From positions 62,001 through 126,000 of the IMG/VR virus record IMGVR_UViG_3300032334_000315: 64,000 nucleotides of DNA. One strand, written 5' to 3'. This DNA is from a virus. A model generated the notes under the pieces. The model was not told the origin of the DNA, did no database searches, and saw only the letters and a list, made by a program, of their open reading frames with translations. Both the position numbers and the translations under genes were made by a program. Below are positions 16,520-25,126 of this stretch, piece after piece (position 1 is the first letter of the stretch; each line of letters opens with the position of its first letter).

Positions 16520-17212
16520 TTAATTCCTTTTTAGCTTTGAACCTTTTGATAAGCCGGTTCTGACTGGGGTTACAACGACGGGTTCCTCTTTAGGCTCTAA
16601 TATAGTTGTCTTTCGAACTCTGTCTGAAACGACACCAGTTGGTCTGGCACTTTTTCTAACCGGAGCTTTAACATTCTCAAGAATTTTATCTATAAGATCA
16701 TTATTGTGTTTGACACTTTTTGAGTTTTCAGCATGTATGATGCCTTTACGCCTATTTTTTTCAGCTTTTGCTAAATTATTGGCCATCAAATCAAAACCAG
16801 AACTAACTGTTGTGGTTTGCTCTGCGAGTACATCGCGCACCAAACCCTTACGTTTCTTGTTCTTTCTCGGATCATGCTCACCTTTAATGTCAAATCCAGT
16901 AACAATTTTTGCAGTCTTAGCCTTAGTACCCGTTGACCCTTTCTTATTGCTCAGAGTAGGACGTGGGCTTAGCATCATCAATTCATCTTTATATTGTCTA
17001 TTTATATCTTTGAGATTTTCAATCTCTGCTTCGTAGTCTTCCTTTAGGAACGCCACTTCATCCGCATGTTTGGTGTCTATCTTACTCATCTCATTTTCTA
17101 GATAAGCAACCTTGGTCTCAAGCATGACGATTGATGACATGAGATTGCTGATTTTATTCTGCTGTTGCTCAATATAAAGATTGAGTGTTTCCGATTCTTT
17201 ATCTGTTTCCAT
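16520..17212 (-). CDS. Coiled-coil, basic protein of unknown function, 230 aa
   Basis: I do not recognise a family. Residues about 10-85 form a heptad-patterned coiled coil (LETKVAYLENEMSKID and following). The rest is highly basic and probably disordered (DPRKNKKRKGLVRDVL, KNRRKGIIHA), with two related short motifs, VTGFDIKG and SSGFDLMA. It is embedded in the fibre operon, with AAAGG 6 nt before the ATG. A non-fibrous, basic coiled-coil protein here could be a fibre assembly chaperone or an internal structural protein; this is inference from position only. Confidence 0.7.
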   Translation of the reverse strand: METDKESETLNLYIEQQQNKISNLMSSIVMLETKVAYLENEMSKIDTKHADEVAFLKEDYEAEIENLKDINRQYKDELMMLSPRPTLSNKKGSTGTKAKTAKIVTGFDIKGEHDPRKNKKRKGLVRDVLAEQTTTVSSGFDLMANNLAKAEKNRRKGIIHAENSKSVKHNNDLIDKILENVKAPVRKSARPTGVVSDRVRKTTILEPKEEPVVVTPVRTGLSKGSKLKRN

Positions 17213-17221
17213 GGCGCGCCT

Positions 17222-18208
17222 TTAAAAAGAACCTCCGTCTAGGTCGGTAAAAGCTGGTGTTCCGTTAGATGTTATTTGCATTACAGATCCGCTGCTACCG
17301 GTTATGAATCCTATCACAGAACTATTGGCTCCAAACATCACACCATTCTTAGTGAATGAAGATAGGCCTGTGCCACCATACTTTGTTCCTAATACAGTCT
17401 GCAAGACTAACTCTGATATGCTTGTCTTACCCGTGGTACTGGAAGACGTAACGATTGTCTGCGTCAGGTTGTTAGCTTGTGTGACTTGGAAAACACCAGC
17501 ACCTGAAACGCCAAGCGATACTCTACCAATATATATCGTATTTGAAGCCACATATAGGCTTTTGAAACGTCTTCCAGGAGAACCTAACGAATAAGTATTG
17601 TTAGCAGCTGGAATTATATCGCGAACTGATATGGTTGTCGCTACGGTATTTGATATTTTTGTTGCCAGCGCATTGTTTACGTTTGCAGCAAAATTGGCAT
17701 TGTTGCCCATTGCCATCGCGATTTCGCGAAGCGTATTTAATACCTCAGGAGCTGAGTTAACCAGCTGTGAAATTTGATTAGCCACATACAGACGAAGTGC
17801 GGTATTGTTGGCTGTAAATGTTAGTGTCTTATTACCACTAGACGTATTGCTAGTGGTAATCTTAATGCCTTGACCACCAATAATTTTAATCGTGTCTTCG
17901 CCTACGGCCACGAGAGCCGCTTGTCCCGGCACATTCCATGTTTTGAACGAACTGCCTAGACTGACCTTGACTGTATTATTACCCCAACTTGCAACAGAAA
18001 ATCCAGTGTCTTTATCAAAACGGATTGCTGATATACCAGAGAACGAATTGGTAATTGTGTTGGCGGTATTGATTTCACTGACAACGATACCGGTTACGAC
18101 ATTAGCAACCTTCTGGTCAACATATCTCTTAGTAGTCGCGTCCGTATTAGCGGTAGGCGTATCTAAGTTTCTGAATACTGTTGGTGTTGGAAACGAAAGT
18201 ACAGCCAT
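17222..18208 (-). CDS. Tail fibre protein, 328 aa
   Basis: The N-terminus MAVLSFPTPTVFRNLDTPTA followed by TTKRYVDQKVAN resembles the pattern of phage fibre repeats that end in YVDxKVA. The middle carries LVNSAPEVLNTLREIAMAMG, homologous to the VNSAP element of the 857-aa fibre, then LGSPGRRFKSLYVASNTIYIG, a motif frequent in phage fibre C-terminal regions. It is a probable trimeric fibre component. The start lies 3 nt after the upstream stop, in a tight operon. Confidence 0.82.
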   Translation of the reverse strand: MAVLSFPTPTVFRNLDTPTANTDATTKRYVDQKVANVVTGIVVSEINTANTITNSFSGISAIRFDKDTGFSVASWGNNTVKVSLGSSFKTWNVPGQAALVAVGEDTIKIIGGQGIKITTSNTSSGNKTLTFTANNTALRLYVANQISQLVNSAPEVLNTLREIAMAMGNNANFAANVNNALATKISNTVATTISVRDIIPAANNTYSLGSPGRRFKSLYVASNTIYIGRVSLGVSGAGVFQVTQANNLTQTIVTSSSTTGKTSISELVLQTVLGTKYGGTGLSSFTKNGVMFGANSSVIGFITGSSGSVMQITSNGTPAFTDLDGGSF

Positions 18209-18211
18209 TTC

Positions 18212-19387
18212 TTATGTTACCACATATATTGTTGTTGCAGCGGAGAAGTTCGTGAAGCCATAAACATTATATGTATAACCAGAGATTGACTGGTTTGTGT
18301 AAGAAACAGTTGGCGTAAGCACAACGTCGCTTCCCAAGAAGATATATTTAAAAGTTCTAGCGGCAGAGGTTGGTGTTGCGATCCATGTATAATCAGCAGG
18401 AGTAGCAGTTGTCATTACAGTTTGACCTACAGCAAATGCTGAATTATTATGACTATCACTTGTTGAGATAGATGGGTTTGAACCCGATTGTGTGATTTTC
18501 CAGAACAGTGGATAGTACACGCTCGCTGGGCCGCGCGTGACTGTTCTATTAGCAGATGTTGCGGTACCAGCACCATTGAGACCAGTTCCGCTATAGTCTT
18601 GAGTGGATAGCGTATAGCTCAACGTGCTGTCTATTGCTGCGCTGGAACCAGCTGTTGAACCGCTAGTGGTTAGCGTTGCCGTGCCTCCTCCAGTATATGA
18701 TGTGGTACCAGCAACGCTTGAACCTGTGACAGCCAAAGACCAGTTGAATGCTTGACTTGTAAGCCAAAACTTAACTGGATTTGTTGCCCAATTTGCTGTG
18801 ATAGATGATACATTGAAAACAGTAGGTGCAGTGCCGGATAGAGTTGTGCCAGATCCAGTTCTTACCGAACGATTCGTCGTCAAGCTATATGTTATGGCCG
18901 TTGAGCTTCTTATCTGAATTGCGGATGAAAAATGTGTAGACGATAGTGTGTATGTTCCGCCTGTTCCAGAAAGACCAAGAGTGTTTCTTAGGAATGTTCC
19001 GCTTAGATTCGTAACACCAGCGATGTTGATATAGTCGCCGTCCTGTATATTAAACGTAGAATTTGTCAAACTAATAGTAAATACGATATTCTGTGTGTTC
19101 ACTGTACCATTAGCATAGTCGGTATATTGATTCTTGGTAGAACCGCCAGATGCCCATGTGTTTGTGAAAGAAGATGCTTCTGCGCCTAGCTTTTGAATCG
19201 TGAATACACCACCAGGAAACTGATTGTTTGCAGTCAACACAACAGACAACGAATCACCGGCAGTGATATTAGTCACTGTGCTGGTTATAAACGTGTTCCC
19301 AAGCGTGTTTACTTTACCAATGACCTCATTGATCTTGGTTCTCACATCTTTGAATTTTATGGAAGAGTTTGCAGTTGTGATGGCCAT
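18212..19387 (-). CDS. Beta-rich fibre or structural protein, 391 aa
   Basis: An N-terminal helical segment (SSIKFKDVRTKINEVIGKVN) is followed by repeated Ser/Thr/Gly-rich beta segments with no catalytic motif. The opening resembles that of the 342-aa fibre at 41902 (both begin with a short helix before beta repeats). The ATG overlaps the stop of the collagen-like gene by one base. Lying between collagen-like and VNSAP-type fibres, it is probably a connector or shaft protein; I cannot name a family. Confidence 0.72.
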   Translation of the reverse strand: MAITTANSSIKFKDVRTKINEVIGKVNTLGNTFITSTVTNITAGDSLSVVLTANNQFPGGVFTIQKLGAEASSFTNTWASGGSTKNQYTDYANGTVNTQNIVFTISLTNSTFNIQDGDYINIAGVTNLSGTFLRNTLGLSGTGGTYTLSSTHFSSAIQIRSSTAITYSLTTNRSVRTGSGTTLSGTAPTVFNVSSITANWATNPVKFWLTSQAFNWSLAVTGSSVAGTTSYTGGGTATLTTSGSTAGSSAAIDSTLSYTLSTQDYSGTGLNGAGTATSANRTVTRGPASVYYPLFWKITQSGSNPSISTSDSHNNSAFAVGQTVMTTATPADYTWIATPTSAARTFKYIFLGSDVVLTPTVSYTNQSISGYTYNVYGFTNFSAATTIYVVT

Positions 19388-20520
19388 TATCCACCCAACG
19401 CTACTATACGAGCCTCTAGTGCTGATATTTGCGCCAACGCATTATTCAATGCCGTCGTTAAAATACCAACTGTGTTTGATGTAACAACACCGCCTGTGAC
19501 ATTGACGACAATCAAATCGTTTTCTCTTAGTTCACCAAGTGTTGTTGTTGATACAGTTGCTATGTTATTTGCTGCACCAGATGCTACTGTTCCTGCTTGC
19601 CACTTACGAGTTGTTGCGTTATAGACAAGGGCTTGGCCTTCGGTAGCTGTTTTCAAGCTTGCGTAGTCAACGTCATCCAACTTGTGTAGATTAACTTCAC
19701 CAGAACCAGGTGAGCGTGATATTCCCATCGTTGCTGAATATGCGATTCTTGATAAGCGATTTTCCGCAGCCGTCAAGAATACTTCTACTTGTCTTTTTAG
19801 TGGGGCTATATCGGGAGCAGGTCCAACTGGTCCTATAGGCCCAGCTTCACCCGTTAACCCCTGGGCGCCGTCTTTGCCAGGTAACCCTTGAGGGCCCCTC
19901 TCACCGGGACTGCCGGGATTACCGGGTCTTCCATCAGCACCTCTAGCTCCGTCGGCACCTCGTTCTCCGCGTTCACCAGCAACACCTGGGAGTCCTTGCT
20001 CTCCACGCTCTCCACGTTGACCAGCAACTCCTGGTTCTCCGCGCTCGCCTCGTTCTCCACGTTCTCCACGTTCTCCTCGCTCTCCAGGAATACCTGTAAT
20101 TCCTTGTTCGCCGCGGTTGCCTTTTTCGCCCTTTTCGCCATGCTCTCCCTTTTCTCCGCGTTCTCCGCGTTCTCCAATAGGACCCTGTATTCCTTCAGGA
20201 CCAGTTTCACCACGTTCTCCTTGGTCACCACGAAACCCGCGAGGGCCTGTTGGACCAATTTCTCCTTGTATGCCTTGCTGCCCTTGTAATCCTGGGACAA
20301 AATATTCTCTATGGAACTTATCTTCTATATGTTGGATAAGTTCTTCTCTAACTTGATTGGCTTCTGATTTCGCAAATTTTGAAGCGACAGATAGAATCTT
20401 TGCTTTCTCTAATTCGGTGTTGGAATTTTCCGCAACAAAGCGGCGGCGCAACTCGTCGGTTTCCGCTTTAGCAAACTTAGAAGCTATCGAAAGGATTTGT
20501 GCTTGCTCTAGTCCCTTCAT
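19387..20520 (-). CDS. Collagen-like fibre protein, 377 aa
   Basis: Residues 5-27 and 38-60 are a tandem duplication of one amphipathic helix (ILSIASKFAK and ILSVASKFAK), likely a trimerising coiled coil. Residues 77-234 are about 52 uninterrupted Gly-x-y triplets (GERGERGE and similar), giving a collagen triple helix of roughly 45 nm by the usual rise per residue. The C-terminal 140 residues contain VNLHKLDDVDYASLK and a globular end with a terminal helix (LTTALNNALAQISALEARI). It sits 2 nt after the portal stop. Collagen-like phage fibres are known; the duplicated trimerisation helix is less usual. Confidence 0.85.
   Translation of the reverse strand: MKGLEQAQILSIASKFAKAETDELRRRFVAENSNTELEKAKILSVASKFAKSEANQVREELIQHIEDKFHREYFVPGLQGQQGIQGEIGPTGPRGFRGDQGERGETGPEGIQGPIGERGERGEKGEHGEKGEKGNRGEQGITGIPGERGERGERGERGERGEPGVAGQRGERGEQGLPGVAGERGERGADGARGADGRPGNPGSPGERGPQGLPGKDGAQGLTGEAGPIGPVGPAPDIAPLKRQVEVFLTAAENRLSRIAYSATMGISRSPGSGEVNLHKLDDVDYASLKTATEGQALVYNATTRKWQAGTVASGAANNIATVSTTTLGELRENDLIVVNVTGGVVTSNTVGILTTALNNALAQISALEARIVALGG
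19819..20292 (-). repeat. Gly-x-y collagen codon repeat tract
   Basis: This tract of about 474 bp encodes continuous G-x-y triplets, with runs of GERGER. The low-complexity DNA (ctccacgttctcc repeats) produces long spurious frames on the other strand and is prone to slippage. Confidence 0.85.
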
Positions 20521-20522
20521 CT

Positions 20523-22394
20523 CTATAGTGCATCCTTGATCTCTTCCATGTCCTCTATATCTTCTTTAGACACCTTTTCAATTGCGCGAGTCATATTCTC
20601 AATAAGGCGTTTATCTTCTTCGCTAAGAGGTTTTGGCACAAATGGTTCGTACTCTTCCTTCTTTACCGAAGCTTTCTTCTTAGTATCTCCAGAGACTTTG
20701 ATCTCTACCTTCTGTGTCTTAGGTGCAGCAGCCGCAGCAGGTTTTGCAACGGCCTTTGCTTTATCAGCTGGTCCATTCTTAGAACCTAATGCAGCAGCTT
20801 TAGCATCCAACTCTTTGCCTTTGATTTCCATGTCTTTCATGTCCATCTGTTGCTGAGTTTTCTGCATTTCTTGTTCGTGGTCTTGTTTCTGCATCTCTAG
20901 TTCATTGCCCATTGGATCCGGCTCAGAAGCAATCTGCTTGTCCATTTCTTCAATTTCTTCCTCAGTCTGACGAAGAACATGCTTGCGAATCCATTCAACC
21001 GAATAATACTTACCAACATATTGATCCACAACCTGTAGAGTTGCAAGACGTTGGTTAAGAACTTCCTGTTCCTTCATTTCAGAATAATAGTTGTCGCGTT
21101 GGAAATCATAGCGAATATCATTCTTCATTTCTTTCCACTCTTCACGGGTCATTACACCCTTGAGAACGAGCTGGATTTCTAGGAGATGGTCAAAGATGTG
21201 TGCAAATCTATGGCGCAGACGGTCAATGAATTTTGCGAACTTGATTTCATCGCGTGAGATTTCACCTTGACGACCCATAGAGAATGTGCCTTCTGGCTCA
21301 AGACGAGACACGGGAACAGAAAGGGCCTTGTATAGTTTCTTTTTGAAATACTCAACATCGTCCATCTGCCCAAGGTTTTCACCACCTGGCAGTGTAGTGA
21401 TTTCAGTACCACGGCCACCTTCACGACGCGGAAGCCAATAGTCTTCCAACATAGTCATGAACTTACGGGTATCTTGTACATCACCAGTTTCAGCATTATA
21501 GACAAGGCGGTTCTTATGACGAACCATCATATCACGAACATACTGCTCGGCTTTTGCCTTAGGCAAGTTACCAACGTCAATATAGAAAATACGACGCTCA
21601 GGTGCGCGAGCGAGACGATAGATAACTACCGCGTCTTCCAGCATACGCAACTGATTGACTGGCTTGATTGCCTTATGAAGATGGGAAAGAACCATACGAT
21701 TACGATGATCCATGATGCTACTGTGTGTGTAGCAGATGGAATCCTTAGCAATCTTTACGCCCTGTGTGGCTGTACCTGATTGAAGACCTGCTACATTGTA
21801 AAGGAAATATTCTTCATATGGTGGTACGATAAGCTTCGCATTGGTACCAACGATTGGTGTACGTTTGATTGGCTGACGGACTTTGCGAATGCGTCTTGGG
21901 TCAATATAGCGAAGCTCTTGGATACCTGCGCGGGGGTTCTTGATATCTACCATGATATGATAGAACATACGGCCATCAACGTACCAACGACGAAAAATGT
22001 CGTAAGCTAGATTGGAAAAATCCAATAGCTCAAGGACAGTTTTAAATTCTTCTTCAATTTTCTTTTTGATTGATGCTGGTTGTTTTAGATCATCCATATC
22101 CAGCGATACGGGTTCAGCATTATCATCTGTAATGATTGCTTCATTTACGATATCATCAATGGCTGCTTCTACTTCCGGATACAACGCCATTTCGCGATAG
22201 CGGGTTACTAGATCCGCTTCGCTTTTTGCAGTACCTTCGAAATCGACGTAAGTGCCGTAAGCACCGCCTGGCGCAACTTCAATTGCGCCATCGGTATTTG
22301 GTGGAGGGGCAAACGATGGTATCTGTTCGGCCTGTCTGACCTCAGATGTATCGTCCACCTTTCCAATACGGAATCCAAAAAGTTCAATCGCCAT
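20523..22394 (-). CDS. 20: Portal vertex protein gp20
   Basis: The dodecameric portal through which DNA enters and leaves the head. The core (residues about 40-500) shows the conserved T4 gp20 features: YREMALYPEVEAAIDDIVNE, YIDPRRIRKVR, a YRLARAPERRIFYIDVGNLP strand-helix, the LPRREGGRGTEI loop and a FSMGRQGEISRDEIKF segment. At 623 residues it exceeds T4 gp20 (524) by an extra Gln/Lys/Ala-rich C-terminal region (about 510-623). AAGGA lies 6 nt before the ATG. In T4 gene 67 follows directly; here a 16-kb fibre module intervenes. Confidence 0.97.
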   Translation of the reverse strand: MAIELFGFRIGKVDDTSEVRQAEQIPSFAPPPNTDGAIEVAPGGAYGTYVDFEGTAKSEADLVTRYREMALYPEVEAAIDDIVNEAIITDDNAEPVSLDMDDLKQPASIKKKIEEEFKTVLELLDFSNLAYDIFRRWYVDGRMFYHIMVDIKNPRAGIQELRYIDPRRIRKVRQPIKRTPIVGTNAKLIVPPYEEYFLYNVAGLQSGTATQGVKIAKDSICYTHSSIMDHRNRMVLSHLHKAIKPVNQLRMLEDAVVIYRLARAPERRIFYIDVGNLPKAKAEQYVRDMMVRHKNRLVYNAETGDVQDTRKFMTMLEDYWLPRREGGRGTEITTLPGGENLGQMDDVEYFKKKLYKALSVPVSRLEPEGTFSMGRQGEISRDEIKFAKFIDRLRHRFAHIFDHLLEIQLVLKGVMTREEWKEMKNDIRYDFQRDNYYSEMKEQEVLNQRLATLQVVDQYVGKYYSVEWIRKHVLRQTEEEIEEMDKQIASEPDPMGNELEMQKQDHEQEMQKTQQQMDMKDMEIKGKELDAKAAALGSKNGPADKAKAVAKPAAAAAPKTQKVEIKVSGDTKKKASVKKEEYEPFVPKPLSEEDKRLIENMTRAIEKVSKEDIEDMEEIKDAL

Positions 22395-22443
22395 TTATTT
22401 TCCTTCAAGGTCTAATCAATTATATAGGAAAACTAAAGCGATC

Positions 22444-23052
22444 TTAATCGTCAATCAAGTTGCCGAGTAGGTCGGCTTCAACTGACCAGTAATCGTATGC
22501 GAACTCCACGGTAAATTCTTCAATCGCGTCTGTTGTTTCCCAGTTTAGATCAATGTTTGAAATGTTTAGAGGGAAGATGTTGTTAAAAGTATATATGCGT
22601 GTAGGAATAGCCGCATCACCAGCCGCTGTACCAGAACCATATACACCTGTCTTTGCGTAGTGGCGAACAGTAGCGCGTGAGCGATATGCTGCTTGACCAG
22701 ACTCAAAGATAAGACCAGGGTCACGAAGGTTATTTTCGTGGCTGTTAATTGCTGCTGACCAATCTTCGAACGCATGACGGATTGAGAAATCTTCGTCGTT
22801 CATAATAGTTACGGTCCAATTGTCAAATGTTCTGTTACCAGCCATCTTGACCTTGCGACCGAAATAGGGCACTTCAATTTGCCCTACTGTTGATTGTGGA
22901 ATCGACGAGGCTTTACAGACGAATCGAAACTGTGCTTCTGCTGTAGGATTTGCTAGTCCAGCTGGGAGTGTCAAGAACACCTCAAAAAGAGATGCCCTTG
23001 CGCCACCGTATGGAAGTCCTAGAGAAGCGAAAGTTGTTACATTAAAGGGCAT
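22444..23052 (-). CDS. 19: Tail tube protein gp19
   Basis: Hexameric ring protein of the inner tail tube. The 202-residue product is a little longer than T4 gp19 (163). It shows the tube signature: an N-terminal strand (ARASLFEVFLTLP), CKASSIPQSTVGQIEVPYFGRKVKMAG, FDNWTVTIMNDEDFSIRHAFEDW, and a C-terminal EFTVEFAYDYWSVE strand. It lies between gp18 and gp20 as in T4. GGGAG lies upstream of the ATG and an AATAAATA box precedes it. Confidence 0.95.
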   Translation of the reverse strand: MPFNVTTFASLGLPYGGARASLFEVFLTLPAGLANPTAEAQFRFVCKASSIPQSTVGQIEVPYFGRKVKMAGNRTFDNWTVTIMNDEDFSIRHAFEDWSAAINSHENNLRDPGLIFESGQAAYRSRATVRHYAKTGVYGSGTAAGDAAIPTRIYTFNNIFPLNISNIDLNWETTDAIEEFTVEFAYDYWSVEADLLGNLIDD

Positions 23053-23079
23053 ATTATTTGTCTCCCTACCTTTTCTCTT

Positions 23080-23087
23080 TATTTATT
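23080..23087 (-). promoter_or_regulatory. Late-promoter-like box AATAAATA (gp19)
   Basis: A single mismatch to TATAAATA, located in the 43-nt gap between gp18 and gp19 and 27 nt upstream of the gp19 ATG. Position and leader length fit a real late promoter. Confidence 0.55.
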
Positions 23088-23095
23088 CGCCAAAA

Positions 23096-25051
23096 TTAGA
23101 ACTTTCCTACCACTTCAGTGAAATCTACGCCTGTGCGTACAGCCACGAAGTTAAGCTGGATAAAGTTAATTGAACGAGCTGGCTTAATGTAGATATCACC
23201 AATGAACTCGTTACGGTCGATAACTTCGCCTGTGTTGTTTGTTTCGTCGCAAACTACACGGAAGTCTGTGATACCACGACGACCCTGAACGTCACGAAGG
23301 AAAGGTTCTACCATGGCCTTGAACTGTGCGCGTGTGAATGCATCGTTAAATTCAAACAATGTGAACTTAGCCGCAGTTGCGATTGCCTTTTCAAGCACAA
23401 TGAATAGGCGACGAACATTGATACGATCAAAAGCTGATGGCTTAGAAAGCAATGTCTTGTCACCGAATAGGATTGTACCCTGACCCGGGAATGTCACAAT
23501 TGGATTGATGCCATTCTTGTATAGTTGGTCACGATCGGCCTTACCTGGATTGTAGGACATCTTGATAACATTCTTGATGCCTCCACGGTTATAACCGGCT
23601 GGTGACCACCAAGGATCGCGATCATTGTCTGTACGAACCATTAGACCAGCGGTATCACCATTCGAAGGAATGTAGCGATACAAGTCGTTATACTTATCGT
23701 ATTGATACTTCCAACCGGAATCCATAATTGCATATGAAGTTGAAGGTAGAAGATTACGATACGCAATAATGTCGTTCTGTTCTTTACCAGAATAGCTATT
23801 GTTGTTTACGCAATCGCTATAACGAGGAGAAAATATAGCTACGCAATCCTTACGATATTCAACAATGTTATTGATGATGTGAATGGCACGTGTCTGAGTG
23901 GATGCACCAGAAATAAGTAGTGAAACATCAACATCTTCGGCATTACGGAAAAGATTATATCCATTAATATAATCTGCTTCGCGCGGCTGAGAACCATCGC
24001 GACCTTTACCTAGTGACGCATTCTGTGGACGAGAAGCCGCACTTCCTGTAGTATTGTTAAAATTGATAGATGATGCAATCTTAAAGCCAGTTCTAAATCC
24101 ATTAGGATGACCAGACCACCAAAGCCATCTAGAATTCTGATTGATATAGTCTTTATAGTAGATATTTGTGCCGTTTTCGCTACGAGCATCAATGGCCTTT
24201 GATAGGCCTTCGTGAATTTCAAGAACTGTATTGGCAAATCCACTAATACCACCATCCTCGTCAGCTATAACGATATGCATTTCGTCGTTAGTTGCGCCGT
24301 GGCGAGAAGCATCAGCGGATGTTCCTGGTGAATTGCTGACTCTGTTATAGAATTCCCAACGACGCACAACTGATGACTGCGTAATATTGTTGCCAATATA
24401 ACGATCTTTTAGTGTGATGGTTTTACCAGCTGCGTTAAGACCGGATACTACCACTTCAATTTTATCGGGGCCCGCAAGAAGAATATCGCCTGGTGTCAAC
24501 ACCAAAGCTTGGTTAGCTGATGCTGTTGCTGTTGTTGAACCGTTAGCAAAAGCAATTGTACCAGAAAGTGTTGACTGGTATGCGTTTGCAGATCCACACA
24601 TAGAAACTCTGATGTTGTTGCCTATAACACCGGGATACTTAGCAATCCAACCACCAGTTGATGCAACGCCGGTAGAATAATTTAGCCCGTAGTCTTCTTC
24701 ATTCTTGATGATGACGTTTGTATTGTTATTTGCGTTAGCATGTGCATTTCTTGCAACTGTAGTATCGGATGAGCGGGTTGATGCGTTTGCATCACGAACC
24801 ACGCGAGTTACATACAATGCATTGCCATAAGACAAAAAGTTTGCTGCTGTGAAGAAATCTACCGCTGTGTTTGAACCAGGCTTAGTAAAATTAGCAACAA
24901 GCGTATTTTCCGAGTCTGTAAGAACACGAATGCCTATTGGACCCCAAGAAAAGTGTCCCGCAAATGCTCCTGTTGTACTGCTGACTGCCGGAATAATCGT
25001 AGTAAGATCAATCTCACTTACGTTAACTCCGGGAGAGATTTGAAATGGCAT
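23096..25051 (-). CDS. 18: Contractile tail sheath protein gp18
   Basis: Tail sheath, 651 residues against 659 in T4 gp18. It begins MPFQISPGVNVSEIDLTTII, the typical sheath N-terminus (PGV-x-v-E-D/E), and the C-terminal domain contains FTRAQFKAMVEPFLRDVQGR and a YIKPARSINFIQLNFVAVRT strand, as in all sheath proteins. GAGGAG lies 8 nt before the ATG and an exact late box is at 25104-25111. It polymerises around gp19 and contracts at infection. Confidence 0.97.
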   Translation of the reverse strand: MPFQISPGVNVSEIDLTTIIPAVSSTTGAFAGHFSWGPIGIRVLTDSENTLVANFTKPGSNTAVDFFTAANFLSYGNALYVTRVVRDANASTRSSDTTVARNAHANANNNTNVIIKNEEDYGLNYSTGVASTGGWIAKYPGVIGNNIRVSMCGSANAYQSTLSGTIAFANGSTTATASANQALVLTPGDILLAGPDKIEVVVSGLNAAGKTITLKDRYIGNNITQSSVVRRWEFYNRVSNSPGTSADASRHGATNDEMHIVIADEDGGISGFANTVLEIHEGLSKAIDARSENGTNIYYKDYINQNSRWLWWSGHPNGFRTGFKIASSINFNNTTGSAASRPQNASLGKGRDGSQPREADYINGYNLFRNAEDVDVSLLISGASTQTRAIHIINNIVEYRKDCVAIFSPRYSDCVNNNSYSGKEQNDIIAYRNLLPSTSYAIMDSGWKYQYDKYNDLYRYIPSNGDTAGLMVRTDNDRDPWWSPAGYNRGGIKNVIKMSYNPGKADRDQLYKNGINPIVTFPGQGTILFGDKTLLSKPSAFDRINVRRLFIVLEKAIATAAKFTLFEFNDAFTRAQFKAMVEPFLRDVQGRRGITDFRVVCDETNNTGEVIDRNEFIGDIYIKPARSINFIQLNFVAVRTGVDFTEVVGKF

Positions 25052-25103
25052 AGACTTATCTCCTCTATAGACGAAGGTATTCTTCGATTTATTCTTGTTC
25101 TTT

Positions 25104-25111
25104 TATTTATA
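25104..25111 (-). promoter_or_regulatory. T4-type late promoter box TATAAATA (gp18)
   Basis: Exact late box on the minus strand in the 75-nt gap between gp17 and gp18, with a leader of about 50 nt carrying GAGGAG. It separates sheath expression from terminase expression. Confidence 0.78.
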
Positions 25112-25126
25112 AAAACGAGGCTTTTG

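Noticed and set aside
17213-17220. GGCGCGCC next to CCATGG at the start of the 230-aa gene, resembling a cloning junction
   Set aside because: The surrounding gene spacing and AAAGG ribosome binding site are natural for this operon and there is no vector sequence; coincidence is more likely.
19854-20300. Overlapping frames on both strands across the collagen tract
   Set aside because: A 9-nt-type low-complexity repeat keeps several frames open; only the Gly-x-y frame has flanking globular domains and a correct operon position.
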